A stretch of DNA of 64,000 nucleotides from an uncultured Gammaproteobacteria bacterium (GTDB lineage: Bacteria; Pseudomonadota; Gammaproteobacteria; Pseudomonadales; Pseudohongiellaceae). Position 1 is the stretch's first letter. Every line of letters begins with the position of its first letter. The notes beneath the pieces were generated by a model. That model ran no database searches, had not been told where the DNA came from, and saw nothing but the letters and a program-made list of their open reading frames with translations. The stretch covers positions 124,001 through 188,000 of the forward strand of contig CAJXRP010000003.1 of the NCBI GenBank assembly GCA_913060495.1, written 5' to 3'. This document shows, one piece after another, positions 39,212 through 50,438 of this stretch. A program made the position numbers and the translations under genes.

Positions 39212-39646
39212 TTATTTAGCAAATAACCCGGCTTCGATATCTCTAAATGCTTTGAATTCGAGAGCATTCCCTGAGGGGTCTGTAAAAAACATAGTGCCCT
39301 GTTCCCCCGGTTCACCTTTGAAGCGGACATAGGGTTCGATGATAAAACCGTCGATAAATTCTGTCACTGAGTTTGCCAAGGCTTCCCAGTCTCCGAAATT
39401 AAGTATCACGCCAAAATGTGGCACGGGTACGCCGTGGCCGTCTACGCCATTGGCAATGCTAGGCACCTTGCCAGATTTTCCGATAGCCGGATTGAGATGA
39501 GTGACCAACTGGTGTCCAAATAAATTGAAATCGATCCATTCCTGCGCGCTTCGACCTTCTGGCAGGCCCATTTTTACACCATAAAAATCCCTAGCCTCAT
39601 CGATATCGCGCACTTGAATAGCTAGGTGAAAAGGGGTGAGTGTCAT
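39212..39646 (-). CDS. VOC family (glyoxalase/dioxygenase-like) protein
   Basis: FHLAIQVRDIDEARDFYGVKMGLPEGRSAQEWIDFNLFGHQLVTH ... GTMFFTDPSGNALEFKAF. Confidence 0.88.
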   Translation of the reverse strand: MTLTPFHLAIQVRDIDEARDFYGVKMGLPEGRSAQEWIDFNLFGHQLVTHLNPAIGKSGKVPSIANGVDGHGVPVPHFGVILNFGDWEALANSVTEFIDGFIIEPYVRFKGEPGEQGTMFFTDPSGNALEFKAFRDIEAGLFAK

Positions 39647-39902
39647 AGTGTCTCCGGAAATTAACTGGATTGTCTCAATAGGATTACAGTCAAAATACAG
39701 CAGTTTCAGGGCCGGGAGAAGTGCTCTTTCCTGCCCAAGGATTATTGTTAGAAGCAGGGCCGTAGTAGCACTATCTCGGTGATTTCGAGGTGTGTGGTCA
39801 ACGATGTTTGATATTTATCGAGCTGTCCGTTGAAACTGCTGTATTTTTGCTCTGACCCCGTTTATTTTACGTAGGATACATACAGTATCCGGAGAGTCAT
39901 AA

Positions 39903-41846
39903 ATGATAATAATAAAACGACTAGTTTCACCAATCCTTCTAAGCATCGCTGCGCTTGTCTGTGTTCCTTTGGCTCTGGGCCAAACTGGCACTAGCGTAGA
40001 GCAGGGGGACTGGCCCTACTATCACGGCAGCGAGACTTCCCTGCGCTATTCACCGCTGGATCAAATAAACGCAGATAATGTTGCTGATCTGGAGATAGCA
40101 TGGCGATTCTCCACGGAAAATTTTGGCCCCTCGGCGGATTTCGTCAATCCATCCACACCACTAGAAGTTGATGGTGTTTTGTACGCGAATATCGCCAGCA
40201 CCCGAAACGTGGTGGCCCTAGATGCGAAGAATGGCCAGGTACTGTGGCTGTGGAGATCTCAAGAAGGCGATCGATTCGATCATGCGCCTCGCAAGGGCGC
40301 AGGCCGAGGTGTAGCGTTCTGGCGCGATGGTGACGAGGCGCGGGTAATAGATGTCACGCCTGGATATCAGTTGGTGTCACTGGATGCAGAGACCGGTATT
40401 CCCGATCCCGCTTTTGGCGACAATGGCATCGTGGATCTGTATCTGGGCTTACGTAATGCCGATGATCCACGCTATCCCTATCCGGATATTGGTCTTTCCG
40501 CACCACCCTTAGTGATGAATGATGTCATCGTGGTAGGGGCGGCGCACAGAACCGGCGGTCGACCTCGATCGAAGTTCAACACCAAAGGCGATATACGCGG
40601 TTTTGATGTGCACACCGGTGAGCTACTTTGGACTTTTCATACTATTCCAGAACGCGGTGAGGTTGGCTTTGAAACCTGGCTAGACGAGGGTGTGGAATTC
40701 ACCGGCAATTCGGGTGTTTGGGCTCCCATATCCGGTGATTCAGAATTGGGTATTGTTTATCTACCCGTAGAAGATCCCACGGGTGACTATTATGGAGGCG
40801 ACCGACCGGGAGCCAATCTGTTTTCCAGTGGCCTAGTGGCGCTTGATGTTAGAACTGGTGAGCGCAAATGGCACTATCAGTTTATCCATCACGATATCTG
40901 GGATTGGGATGTTCCCTCTGCGCCTTTAATCACCGATCTACCTAACGGGCGTAAAGTGGTTATGTCGGTCACTAAGCAATCTTGGGTGTACGCCTTCGAC
41001 AGAGTAACCGGCGAGCCTATATGGCCGATTGTCGAGCGAGAAGTTCCTGCGGGAGACGTGCCGGGTGAATGGTATTCTCCGACTCAGCCTTTCCCGACTC
41101 ATCCGGCTCCATTCGAGAGGCAGGGGTTCACCGAAGATGATCTGATAGATTTTACGCCGGAGCTTCGTGCCCTGGCGCTGGAGGCAGTCAAAGATTTTCG
41201 TCTCAGCCCCACCATGTATACGCCACCATCGCTAGCTAATGCGCCGGACGGTACACGTGGTCTGCTTAGCCTGCCTTCCTCCACGGGTGGTTCCAACTGG
41301 GAGGGCTCAGCTCTCGATCCAGAGACTGGAATTCTGTACGTGCCATCGAGGACTCAGCTACAGGTACTAGCGCTGGCAAAGAATGAGGAGTCCGACATCG
41401 ACCTAAGTCAGGGCTTCGGTGTTCGCGTACCTCGTATACAAGGGCTAGAAGTTGTTAAGCCACCCTACGGTCGTATCACTGCGATCGATATGAACTCGGG
41501 GGATCATCTCTGGATGATTGCTAATGCCGACACGCCGGATCGTATAAAGAATCACGCGCTGCTGGAAGGTGTTGATTTGCCGCGCACAGGTGTGCCGACA
41601 CGATCAGGCATCTTTGTGACGAAGAGCCTGCTGTTCCAAGCTGAAGGCACTGGCGCGGCTGGCGCTAGTCCGATCTTCCGAGCTATCAATAAAGATACCG
41701 GTGAGATTGTTGCCGAAATTGACTTGCCGTTTAATCAAACAGGCTTGCCGTTTACTTACGAGCACGAAGGCAAGCAATACGTGGCGATGTTCATGGGTGG
41801 TGCAGGAAATCCTGCGGAGCTAGTAGCGTTCGCTTTGCCTGATTAA
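39903..41846 (+). CDS. PQQ-dependent dehydrogenase, secreted
   Basis: 647 aa; signal peptide; WPYYHGSETSLRYSPLDQINADNVADLEIAWRF, HYQFIHHDIWDWDVPSAPLI. Confidence 0.92.
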   Translation: MIIIKRLVSPILLSIAALVCVPLALGQTGTSVEQGDWPYYHGSETSLRYSPLDQINADNVADLEIAWRFSTENFGPSADFVNPSTPLEVDGVLYANIASTRNVVALDAKNGQVLWLWRSQEGDRFDHAPRKGAGRGVAFWRDGDEARVIDVTPGYQLVSLDAETGIPDPAFGDNGIVDLYLGLRNADDPRYPYPDIGLSAPPLVMNDVIVVGAAHRTGGRPRSKFNTKGDIRGFDVHTGELLWTFHTIPERGEVGFETWLDEGVEFTGNSGVWAPISGDSELGIVYLPVEDPTGDYYGGDRPGANLFSSGLVALDVRTGERKWHYQFIHHDIWDWDVPSAPLITDLPNGRKVVMSVTKQSWVYAFDRVTGEPIWPIVEREVPAGDVPGEWYSPTQPFPTHPAPFERQGFTEDDLIDFTPELRALALEAVKDFRLSPTMYTPPSLANAPDGTRGLLSLPSSTGGSNWEGSALDPETGILYVPSRTQLQVLALAKNEESDIDLSQGFGVRVPRIQGLEVVKPPYGRITAIDMNSGDHLWMIANADTPDRIKNHALLEGVDLPRTGVPTRSGIFVTKSLLFQAEGTGAAGASPIFRAINKDTGEIVAEIDLPFNQTGLPFTYEHEGKQYVAMFMGGAGNPAELVAFALPD

Positions 41847-42065
41847 TTCAGAAAGTTAATGGCGGTGCTCGTAGCCTGAGCTGCGTTTAGGAAAGGAAGT
41901 ATTGGGAGGCCTTAGTAGGTTTTACAATGCTTCCTTTTTCAATTATGACATTCTGAAATACGCCGTATTTTTACTCTATCTCCGAGGGCTGATCCCAATT
42001 ACTAATATCTGTCTGTTAGACTTCGTGGTAATGCCGTTATTTAAACTCTCTGCAAGGTCAGACCA

Positions 42066-43202
42066 ATGATGCAGGCAATTCTCTCCTGCGCTGTCATTGC
42101 AGTGCTGATCGTCTCCTTAGCATTGGTATGGCGCTGGGGAAACTTAATCCTAACAGGGCAAATGCCTACGCGTTTTTTCGCATTCTTTGCAATACTGTTC
42201 ACGTCCGGTCTGGATGTCGGCTTGATTATGTTTCCGCTGACTGAGTTTCCAATCTATGAGACTGAGGCGGTCTATGGTTTTACCAATCCCCTTGCAATCG
42301 AATTCGGATTTTGGGGATTTCTGATCTGGGTTTTCTATTTCCTAACCACATGCTATTTCTGCATCATCGAGCCGCGGTTGAAAATATTCCAGATACCTTG
42401 GGTGAAGCTAGTGAATAATATAATCATTATTGCCACCTGTGCTTTTACCGGCTTTCTATTTCTACAATACCTGCCCAGTTATGTAGAGGGCATAACGCCT
42501 TTCGTTCGGTTTTCGTTGGTTGCGCTAGTTGTGTTGGCAGCCGTGTTCTCCAGTACCGATATTCGCTATGTGAAAATTCTAAGCCTGTCTTCAGCCTGGT
42601 TGTTCTTTGCGCTAATTGCGGTTATGTGGGCGTTTGGGGGGTTGGGATTAAGCGGTCTAGCTACAAACCTTTTTCAGATCGGCGACTATTTTGTGAATAT
42701 TCATCGCTTTGTGCTGCCATTTTCTGATTACCATGCGTTCTATCTGTTCTGGTGGTTTGCATGGAGTATCATGATTGGGCAATTCGTTTCGCGCTTCGTG
42801 GATGGGTTGCGAACTTGGCAGCTTCTTCTCGCGCTCTTGCTTATACCATCCATACCAATTTCTCTGTGGTTCTCAGTTCTGTTTGGGGTCTACGAGCAGG
42901 GGCTTGATGTTTCTGGTCTCATGAATGGCTTCATGGTGGTGGTGGGAATAATTTTCGTGGTGAATTCTCTAGATTCATTAACGAGGCTGTATACCGACAA
43001 TCTTCAACTAACGGTAGATCGTCTCGGCAAGTTGAAATACATCGCGACGCATTGGCTATTGTTATACAGCCTGATTCTTTTCTATCAGTTCACACCGCTG
43101 CAGATTGAGTGGATCGGTTTGGTAGTGATAGGCCTGTATTTGGCCATCACGGTGTTGGTAATTCTTCGTAGGAAAATGTTGGTTGAGCCAGCAAATGGAT
43201 AA
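42066..43202 (+). CDS. Divergent, shortened BCCT-like membrane transporter
   Basis: 378 aa, about 10 [24 protein letters not shown] aligns with BCCT GMGIGLMFWGVAEP region; [50 protein letters not shown] aligns with BCCT WAWWISWAPFVGxFIARISRGRT segment. Confidence 0.6.
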   Translation: MMQAILSCAVIAVLIVSLALVWRWGNLILTGQMPTRFFAFFAILFTSGLDVGLIMFPLTEFPIYETEAVYGFTNPLAIEFGFWGFLIWVFYFLTTCYFCIIEPRLKIFQIPWVKLVNNIIIIATCAFTGFLFLQYLPSYVEGITPFVRFSLVALVVLAAVFSSTDIRYVKILSLSSAWLFFALIAVMWAFGGLGLSGLATNLFQIGDYFVNIHRFVLPFSDYHAFYLFWWFAWSIMIGQFVSRFVDGLRTWQLLLALLLIPSIPISLWFSVLFGVYEQGLDVSGLMNGFMVVVGIIFVVNSLDSLTRLYTDNLQLTVDRLGKLKYIATHWLLLYSLILFYQFTPLQIEWIGLVVIGLYLAITVLVILRRKMLVEPANG

Positions 43203-43213
43203 AGCAAAATAGT

Positions 43214-44902
43214 ATGGATGAATTTGATTTCGTAATAGTGGGCGCGGGTTCGGCAGGCTGTGTACTGGCGAACAGACTTTCTGCCGATCCAGAAAACCGA
43301 GTGTTGTTGGTAGAAGCGGGCGGGAGTGATCGTAATATTTTTGTGCAGATGCCCACAGCCTTGTCTTATCCCATGGCGATGGATAGATTCAATTGGGGCT
43401 ATCACTCTGAGCCAGAGCCGGGGCTCGATGGTAGAAAGATAACTTGTCCGCGGGGCAAAGGTCTCGGTGGCACCTCAACAATCAATGGCATGGTATACGT
43501 GCGCGGCAATGCCCACGACTTCGAAGAATGGGAAAGTTTAGGGGCTAAAGGCTGGGGCTATCGAGACTGTCTACCTTACTTCAAGCGTGCCGAATCTTGG
43601 ATTGGAGGCGGCGACGACTACCGTGGTGCAGATGGACCTCTAGGCGTGTGCGGCGGCAACGATATGCGCCTTAACCCTTTGTATCGTTCTTTTGTCGATG
43701 CAGGAGTAGAGGCCGGCTATCCTGAAACGAAAGATTACAACGGTGAGTATCAAGAAGGTTTTGGTCCGATGCATATGACGGTGCGAGGTGGAGTGCGCGA
43801 ATCTACAGCGCGGGCTTATTTGAAGCCCGTTATGCATCGATCGAACCTCACAGTCATCACTAATGCATTGGTGCAGCGTGTCGAGTTTGATGAAAAACGT
43901 GCTACAGGCATAACTCTTAAAACGAAGGGCAGCATAAAATCTATCTGTGCAACGCGAGAGGTAATTCTAACCGCAGGCGCTATCGCTTCACCCATGCTGT
44001 TACAACTTTCTGGAATTGGTGGCGAAAAGAACTTGAAAGAAGCTGGTGTAGAGACAATTCACCCGCTATCCGGTGTCGGTGAAAATTTGCAAGATCACCT
44101 CGAAGTGTATTTTCAGTTTCATTGTAAGCAGCCTGTAAGTCTAAACAATAAGTTGGGTTTGTTCAGCAAGGCGCTGATAGGCGCCAGGTGGTTGCTGTTT
44201 AAGGATGGCCTAGGGGCAAGCAATCATTTCGAGTCTTGTGCATTTATTCGTTCGAAGAGAGGATTGAAATCACCGGATATTCAGTACCACTTTTTACCTG
44301 CTGCGATGCGTTATGACGGCACGCCTTCTATTGCTGGGCATGGTTTTCAGGTTCACGTAGGGCCGAATAAGCCTAAGAGTCGAGGGCGCGTGAGGATAAC
44401 GTCAGCGGATGCGGCAGTCGCTCCAAGTATTCTCTTCAATTACTATCAGGCTGATGAAGACATCGAAGCCTGGCGGCAATGTATTCGTCTAACTCGGGAA
44501 ATTATGCAGCAACCAGCCATGGATGAATATCGCGGCGAAGAGATTCAGCCGGGGGTCGACGTCAGTAGCAATGCTGAGATAGATGCCTGGGTTAAACAGA
44601 ATATTGAAAGTGCCTATCATCCTGCTGGCACTTGCAAGATGGGAAAGGCTAGCGATCCGAGCGCGGTTGTCGACAAGGATTGTCGCGTGCATGGACTGAA
44701 GAATTTAAGAGTAGTAGATGCCTCGGTTTTTCCAACTTTACCGAATGGCAACATCAATGCGCCGGTAATCATGGTGGCAGAGAAAATTGCTGATGTGATT
44801 TTGAAGGTTGATCCACTCCCTGCTGCCACAGTTGCTGTCCATTTGCCTAAGGATTGGCAAAATCAGCAGAGAGAAGGACGCCCCGTAAGAGATATCGAGT
44901 AA
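43214..44902 (+). CDS. GMC oxidoreductase (choline dehydrogenase-like)
   Basis: [94 protein letters not shown]. Confidence 0.93.
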   Translation: MDEFDFVIVGAGSAGCVLANRLSADPENRVLLVEAGGSDRNIFVQMPTALSYPMAMDRFNWGYHSEPEPGLDGRKITCPRGKGLGGTSTINGMVYVRGNAHDFEEWESLGAKGWGYRDCLPYFKRAESWIGGGDDYRGADGPLGVCGGNDMRLNPLYRSFVDAGVEAGYPETKDYNGEYQEGFGPMHMTVRGGVRESTARAYLKPVMHRSNLTVITNALVQRVEFDEKRATGITLKTKGSIKSICATREVILTAGAIASPMLLQLSGIGGEKNLKEAGVETIHPLSGVGENLQDHLEVYFQFHCKQPVSLNNKLGLFSKALIGARWLLFKDGLGASNHFESCAFIRSKRGLKSPDIQYHFLPAAMRYDGTPSIAGHGFQVHVGPNKPKSRGRVRITSADAAVAPSILFNYYQADEDIEAWRQCIRLTREIMQQPAMDEYRGEEIQPGVDVSSNAEIDAWVKQNIESAYHPAGTCKMGKASDPSAVVDKDCRVHGLKNLRVVDASVFPTLPNGNINAPVIMVAEKIADVILKVDPLPAATVAVHLPKDWQNQQREGRPVRDIE

Positions 44903-45077
44903 TCTTCACCAGAAGCAAAGATTGCCGAGTTGGCTTGCCGTTCTGCTAATTGAATCGAGCAGCTAATTAGGTAGAATCAATGACCATTGCCTCTTATGCG
45001 GTGGAATTGGGCTGATAGCGAAGCCCAGACCCGTAATTTAGACTTCGTGCTATTTATAGCGCCCTCAGGAGATAACC

Positions 45078-47435
45078 TTGAACAATTCCTCCCAATACCC
45101 CAAGCCTCGTTTTCTTTCTATTGTTATAGGCATCATAGGTGCTCTCTTGCTGTGGATGGGAGTCTTGCTGCTGGGGGCGGGCGGTTCGCTCTATTATGCT
45201 TTCGCTGGGATTGTGCTTTTAGTCAGTGCCGTCTTTCTTTTTCGGGGAGATGTGCGGGGTGCACAGTTGTACGGAGCTTTCCTGCTGTTTACCTATATCT
45301 GGGCTTTGTATGAATCGGGTCTGGATGCCTGGGCGCTGATGCCACGTGTCGCCATGTTCAGCGTGCTAGGTCTCTGGTTCCTCCTGCCTAGAGTTCGGAG
45401 AGGCTTGTTGCAAGCGGAACCAGCGCCCCTGTTTCAGCAACGATCAACGCAGGCAACATTAGGTGGCTTAGCGCTGCTCATCGTCGCCTTGTTTGTCAGT
45501 AGAGGGTATGAAGTTGGTATGCCTAGCGCGGCTGGAACCGGACAGGTAAATAATGCGACGGGAGATTGGGCTAATTATGGCTCCTCCAAAACGGGCACTC
45601 GCTATGCCGCAACCGATCAAATAAACATTGAGAATGTAGGCCAATTAGAAAGGGCGTGGGAAATTCGTACTCGCGTACCCGGGGCATTCAAAGGTACGCC
45701 AATCCAGATAGATGACGGCCTGTATATGTGCACGGGCCAGAATATAATTCTTGCTCTGGATCCGGACACCGGTGAGGAGCGCTGGCGTTTCGACCCTGAT
45801 CTTCAATCGCCGAAGATAGGCTTCTGGGATACCTGTCGCGGTGTGACTTACTACGACAATCCAGAGCCAAATTCGGCGGCCGAGTGTGCAGAACGTATCT
45901 TTACCGCGACGACCGATGCTCGCTTGATAGCGGTAGACAAGAACACTGGCCTGCCCTGCAGTGGTTTCGGCGTCAACGGTGAGATTAGTTTGCTAGATGG
46001 CATGGGCGAAGTTGTTCCGGGTTTCTATTTCGTGACTTCACCACCCACTATAGCCAATGACGTATTGGTTCTAGGTGGCTGGGTGCTGGACAATCAGATG
46101 ACGCAAGAACCATCTGGTGTAGTGCGCGGATTCAATCCTATGACGGGTGAGCTGGTTTGGGCTTGGGATATGGGGCGTGAAGATCGAACTGGTTTGCCGG
46201 AGCCTGGCGAGAACTATACGCGGGGAACGCCGAATGTGTGGAGCCTGACTAGTGCCGATGAAGAGCTTGGTCTTATCTATGTGCCAACAGGCAATGCTAC
46301 TCCAGATTATTTCGGCGGACACCGCAGCGAAGCCATGGAGAAATACGCTAGCTCCATCATTGCACTCGATGCGCGAACCGGTCGAGTTAGATGGAGTTTT
46401 CAAACAACGCATCACGATATCTGGGACTATGATGTGCCCGCGCAGCCGACGTTAGTAGATATTCCTGTTGATGGTGTGATTCGTAAGGCCGTTGTCGTCC
46501 CTACCAAGCGCGCAGAAATTTTTCTTCTCGATAGAGAGACGGGCGAACCACTTGCTGAGGTGGCAGAACTGCCGACACCACAGACAGATATTCCAGAAGA
46601 CTTCACTAACCCGACTCAACCTTTCTCGGTGGGCATGCCTTCCTTTGCACAAGAGCGGCTAACCGAAGCTGACATGTGGGGCATCACGCCATTCGATCAA
46701 GCAGCCTGCAGACTGCAGTTCAAGCGCATGCGCTATGAGGGCCCTTTGACGCCGCCAACTACGGGGTACGGTTCTCTGTACTATCCAGGTGTTGCCGGTG
46801 GAATGAACTGGGGCAGTGTTGCCGTGGATGAGGTTAATCATCTAATGGTGGTTAACACCATGAACAATCCCTCGGTGGTTCGTCTGATACCTAGAGAAGA
46901 TGTTAGGGAAGGTGAAGGATTTGGTATCGGTGGTGCGCAGGCTGGCACTCCCTATGCGGTTTTTTCTTTCTTCTTTCTCTCGCCAATATTCGCACCCTGC
47001 ATTGAACCACCCTATGGCGAGATGGCCGTAGTTGATTTGGCATCTCAGGAATTATTGTGGAGACGGCCACTCGGTACGGCTAAGGAGCAAGGCCCTTTAG
47101 GCATTCCTAGCAGATTGCCTCTGCCTATGGGTATGTTCTACAACGCTGGTTCAATAGTCACTGGCGGTGGTTTAATCTTTAATGCCGGCGTAGTGGATAG
47201 CAAAGCCCGTGCTATAGATGTTCTCACTGGCGAGGAAGTGTGGACCGACGGCCTACCCGGATCATCGACAGCGACTCCGATGACTTACGTAAGCCCGACT
47301 ACGGGTAAGCAGTATGTCATCGTTACTGTAGCCGATGGCGGTGGTGAGCTGCAGCTCGAGGCGGCAGTTGACGACGATGTTGAAACGGGAGATGTGCCAG
47401 GTGGCTATGTGATTGCTTATAGCTTAGCTGACTAA
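45078..47435 (+). CDS. Membrane-bound PQQ-dependent dehydrogenase, glucose/quinate dehydrogenase type
   Basis: 785 aa; N-terminal multi-TM domain plus propeller (NYGSSKTGTRYAATDQINIENVGQLERAWEIRT); TTG start after AGGAGA SD. Confidence 0.88.
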   Translation: MNNSSQYPKPRFLSIVIGIIGALLLWMGVLLLGAGGSLYYAFAGIVLLVSAVFLFRGDVRGAQLYGAFLLFTYIWALYESGLDAWALMPRVAMFSVLGLWFLLPRVRRGLLQAEPAPLFQQRSTQATLGGLALLIVALFVSRGYEVGMPSAAGTGQVNNATGDWANYGSSKTGTRYAATDQINIENVGQLERAWEIRTRVPGAFKGTPIQIDDGLYMCTGQNIILALDPDTGEERWRFDPDLQSPKIGFWDTCRGVTYYDNPEPNSAAECAERIFTATTDARLIAVDKNTGLPCSGFGVNGEISLLDGMGEVVPGFYFVTSPPTIANDVLVLGGWVLDNQMTQEPSGVVRGFNPMTGELVWAWDMGREDRTGLPEPGENYTRGTPNVWSLTSADEELGLIYVPTGNATPDYFGGHRSEAMEKYASSIIALDARTGRVRWSFQTTHHDIWDYDVPAQPTLVDIPVDGVIRKAVVVPTKRAEIFLLDRETGEPLAEVAELPTPQTDIPEDFTNPTQPFSVGMPSFAQERLTEADMWGITPFDQAACRLQFKRMRYEGPLTPPTTGYGSLYYPGVAGGMNWGSVAVDEVNHLMVVNTMNNPSVVRLIPREDVREGEGFGIGGAQAGTPYAVFSFFFLSPIFAPCIEPPYGEMAVVDLASQELLWRRPLGTAKEQGPLGIPSRLPLPMGMFYNAGSIVTGGGLIFNAGVVDSKARAIDVLTGEEVWTDGLPGSSTATPMTYVSPTTGKQYVIVTVADGGGELQLEAAVDDDVETGDVPGGYVIAYSLAD

Positions 47436-47538
47436 CAACTGCTGGCTCTGACTAAGATTTATAACGCGCTGAATAGGTGGTCAAAGATTGATTCCAGCAT
47501 TCAGCTTAGATGATTTTTTATTAGGGGATAAGAACGAC

Positions 47539-48768
47539 ATGCGACATTTTTTGAATAGAGACTTAGCAACACTGCTTAGCGGATTCTTATTTTTGATATC
47601 TGCTTCGCTATCGAATGCTGACATAGATCAGGCGCGCTTGGATGCCATTGCGGCTGACATGCAATCTCGAATTGATGGTGAACGGCTCTCCGGCGCAGTC
47701 ATAATGATTGCCCAAGATGGAGAGCTGCAGATGAGTGAGACTTTCGGTTATCAGAACGTGGAAGATCAGCTCCCTATGAATATGGATACCATCTTTCGAA
47801 TCTTTTCCATGACGAAGCCAGTCACCGGCACTGCGCTGATGATTCTCCATGATGAAGGTAAGTTTCAGTTAAGCGACCCTGTTTCTAAATACATTCCCGA
47901 ACTAGCCAATGTGCAGGTTGCAACGGGCAGCGATGCGGATGGCGGCTTTATCACTGAAGCGGCTAATCATGAGATGACTATTCAGGAATTGATGACTCAT
48001 ACCGGTGGCATTATGTACGTTCCGCCTCTGTCGAGTGGGCCAGTGCCTTTAGCCATGATAGCTGCAGGTATTATGCGGCCCGATATTGTATTGGCAGACC
48101 AGATAGATAGCCTCGGTGAACTACCTCTTGGTTATCAGCCAGGTACGCAGTGGGAATACAGCTATTCCGTCGATGTGCAGGGCTATCTCGTTGAAGTTTT
48201 GTCGGGTCAGACTTTTGATAACTTTCTCGCGCAGCGAATCTTCGAACCACTGGGAATGGTAGACACAGGTTTCTTTGTGCCCGCCGACAAGGCCCATCGT
48301 CTAGCGAGACAGTACAACCAGGCTACAACCGGCGGTCTTACTCGAACAGATACTGGTCAGTTTCTCACTAAGCCGAAATTTTTCTCCGGCGGTGGCGGGC
48401 TAACCTCAACTGCTAGCGACTACATGAAGTTTGCGCAGATGCATCTCAATAAGGGTGAGCTGAATGGTGTGCGAATTTTGTCTGAGGACGCGATTGCGAT
48501 AATGCGCAGTAACCTCCTTCCCGATGGCATCGACAATATTGCCAACATCTATCCGGGCAACGTCTTCGGAGTGGATTTTGCTGTAGTAAGCGATTCGGAT
48601 GCGTTCAACGGCGCCCCTGAGGGCACCCATTGGTGGTGGGGTATTGCCGGTTCATGGTTCTGGATCGATCCTGTGCAGAATATAATATTCGTCGGCATGA
48701 TACAGAACGATAATATTTTCTATTCTATACAGACTCACGGAGCCATGCGCAGCTTGCTGTATCAGTAG
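47539..48768 (+). CDS. Serine hydrolase, class C beta-lactamase-related
   Basis: FRIFSMTKPVTGTALMIL (SxxK), YSYSVDVQGYLVEVLSG (YxN-like), signal peptide from ATG at 47539 with GGGGATAAG upstream. Confidence 0.85.
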   Translation: MRHFLNRDLATLLSGFLFLISASLSNADIDQARLDAIAADMQSRIDGERLSGAVIMIAQDGELQMSETFGYQNVEDQLPMNMDTIFRIFSMTKPVTGTALMILHDEGKFQLSDPVSKYIPELANVQVATGSDADGGFITEAANHEMTIQELMTHTGGIMYVPPLSSGPVPLAMIAAGIMRPDIVLADQIDSLGELPLGYQPGTQWEYSYSVDVQGYLVEVLSGQTFDNFLAQRIFEPLGMVDTGFFVPADKAHRLARQYNQATTGGLTRTDTGQFLTKPKFFSGGGGLTSTASDYMKFAQMHLNKGELNGVRILSEDAIAIMRSNLLPDGIDNIANIYPGNVFGVDFAVVSDSDAFNGAPEGTHWWWGIAGSWFWIDPVQNIIFVGMIQNDNIFYSIQTHGAMRSLLYQ

Positions 48769-49171
48769 AGTCAGCTAAGTATTGACGGACTGCGACGCCA
48801 ATCCACAAGGAAGTGGAACAAGTTCTGTTCGCGCACCACAATAAGGCGTATAGTCTCCACTAGTCCCTTCGTATATCGAGCTTACCGGCCTTCTAGCCTC
48901 TATTCTTGCTAATACGCCCCCTTGTCTACAGGCGAGTGGGGGCCGTTCTCCTGTTCGTGTTTAGTTTTCTATTGCTATCACCGTAGTCGCCGTACCGCTG
49001 TAACTCCTTTTTCTGGTTGATCTGAAACCGTTCGAGGAGTTTTCGTCATCTAAAAATTAGCTACAAATACCTTTATAAGAATCGCGACAACGGTTTGGGA
49101 ATTATTGTCTGCGCTCGCATGTCGATGGCGGACCTAATTGTCCAAGAAATTAATTAATTATCAGGATCACC

Positions 49172-49825
49172 ATGTCATCACAAGAAAACAAGCATGTAGA
49201 GAGTCAGCCCACCATTCTCTCCTATGTAAGGGATCTCCCTAACTTATGTTCTCTGGCAGGGCTGGCCTGTACGGTATCGGCTATTTACTTGAGTATTCTG
49301 GGGATCTATTACGGGGCAATGATTGGGATGATTTGGGCAGTCGCTTTCGACTGGGCCGATGGATTAATCGCTCGAAAAATGACAGGTCGGACTGGCAATG
49401 ACCGAACCTTTGGTGGCCAGCTTGATGTAGTGATCGACATCGTAAGTTATGGAGTGACGCCGGCGATCCTTCTGCTAAGTTATGGAGGGTTTGAGCCAAT
49501 CTATCTTGTGGGGGCATTCATCGTACTTGCAGCAAGTGCGATACGGCTTAGTTACTTTAGTACCTATGGTCTTTCTGCGGATTCGAAGTACACGGGTCTA
49601 GCTCTCGATAACAACAGCATAGTTCTGGTGTTCCTGTTCCTCTTCGATAGCTTTTTTAGTGAAGCGAATTTTTCGCTTGTTCTCTATGGAGTCTGCGTAA
49701 CTCTTGCAGCACTGAACGTGTCACAAATTAAGACCCCGAAATTTTCTGGAAACCCTATCAGTGTTTATGTTCTTTCTGTCTATACCCTTAGCATTACAGG
49801 TATTTATGCATGGCGGCTCTTATAG
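49172..49825 (+). CDS. CDP-alcohol phosphatidyltransferase family protein, PssA-like
   Basis: DGLIARKMTGRTGNDRTFGGQLDVVIDIVSYGVTP (CDP-OH-P signature), multi-TM. Confidence 0.82.
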   Translation: MSSQENKHVESQPTILSYVRDLPNLCSLAGLACTVSAIYLSILGIYYGAMIGMIWAVAFDWADGLIARKMTGRTGNDRTFGGQLDVVIDIVSYGVTPAILLLSYGGFEPIYLVGAFIVLAASAIRLSYFSTYGLSADSKYTGLALDNNSIVLVFLFLFDSFFSEANFSLVLYGVCVTLAALNVSQIKTPKFSGNPISVYVLSVYTLSITGIYAWRLL

Positions 49826-49887
49826 AAACCGATTGGTAAGCTCTACACTTAATGAATAAGCGCACAAAAATAGGAATTGGATAATAG

Positions 49888-50370
49888 ATGATTGTATATA
49901 CCGTAGGTACTTTCGATATGTTGCATGTAGGACATCTTGCATTGCTGGAGCATTGTCAGACACTAGGTAGTGTTGTGGCGGTCGGTGTTGCCTCTGATCA
50001 GGTGGTGAATTCTTATAAGCCGAACAAGCCTGTTATTCCACTAGATCAAAGAATGCAGATGCTAAAAGCTCTTAGCTGCGTGGATATAGTAAGGCCGTAT
50101 TTTGAGCTTGAATATGTCTCTGGTTGCAAAGAGGTTGGTGCAGATATTTTTGTCGTAGGAGAGGACTGGGGACACGAGACGCATAACATCGATGTTGAGG
50201 CATATCTAAATAGTGTAGAGAGCAAGATAGTGAAGGTGCAGTACGATCTACGAACTTCATCTACGCAGATAAAGCAGATGGTTAGGACTCAGCCAGGAAA
50301 GGGCAGGAGTTTGGGTATGCCGCTTACTGGAGCAGTAGCTAACGAGACTCATTCTACAGCAAGATACTAA
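49888..50370 (+). CDS. Cytidylyltransferase-like nucleotidyltransferase (TagD/PCYT-like)
   Basis: TVGTFDMLHVGHLALLEHCQTLG (HxGH) and DLRTSSTQIKQMV. Confidence 0.85.
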   Translation: MIVYTVGTFDMLHVGHLALLEHCQTLGSVVAVGVASDQVVNSYKPNKPVIPLDQRMQMLKALSCVDIVRPYFELEYVSGCKEVGADIFVVGEDWGHETHNIDVEAYLNSVESKIVKVQYDLRTSSTQIKQMVRTQPGKGRSLGMPLTGAVANETHSTARY

Positions 50371-50438
50371 AGCCGGCCGAACGAAGAATAATTTCTTAAT
50401 CAGAATAACCCGCTGCAGTGCGGTCAGGAGAAGCTATC

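Noticed and set aside
39124-39330. 68-aa minus-strand ORF overlapping the VOC gene end
   Set aside because: Mostly out-of-frame overlap with a solid CDS, no SD or domain.
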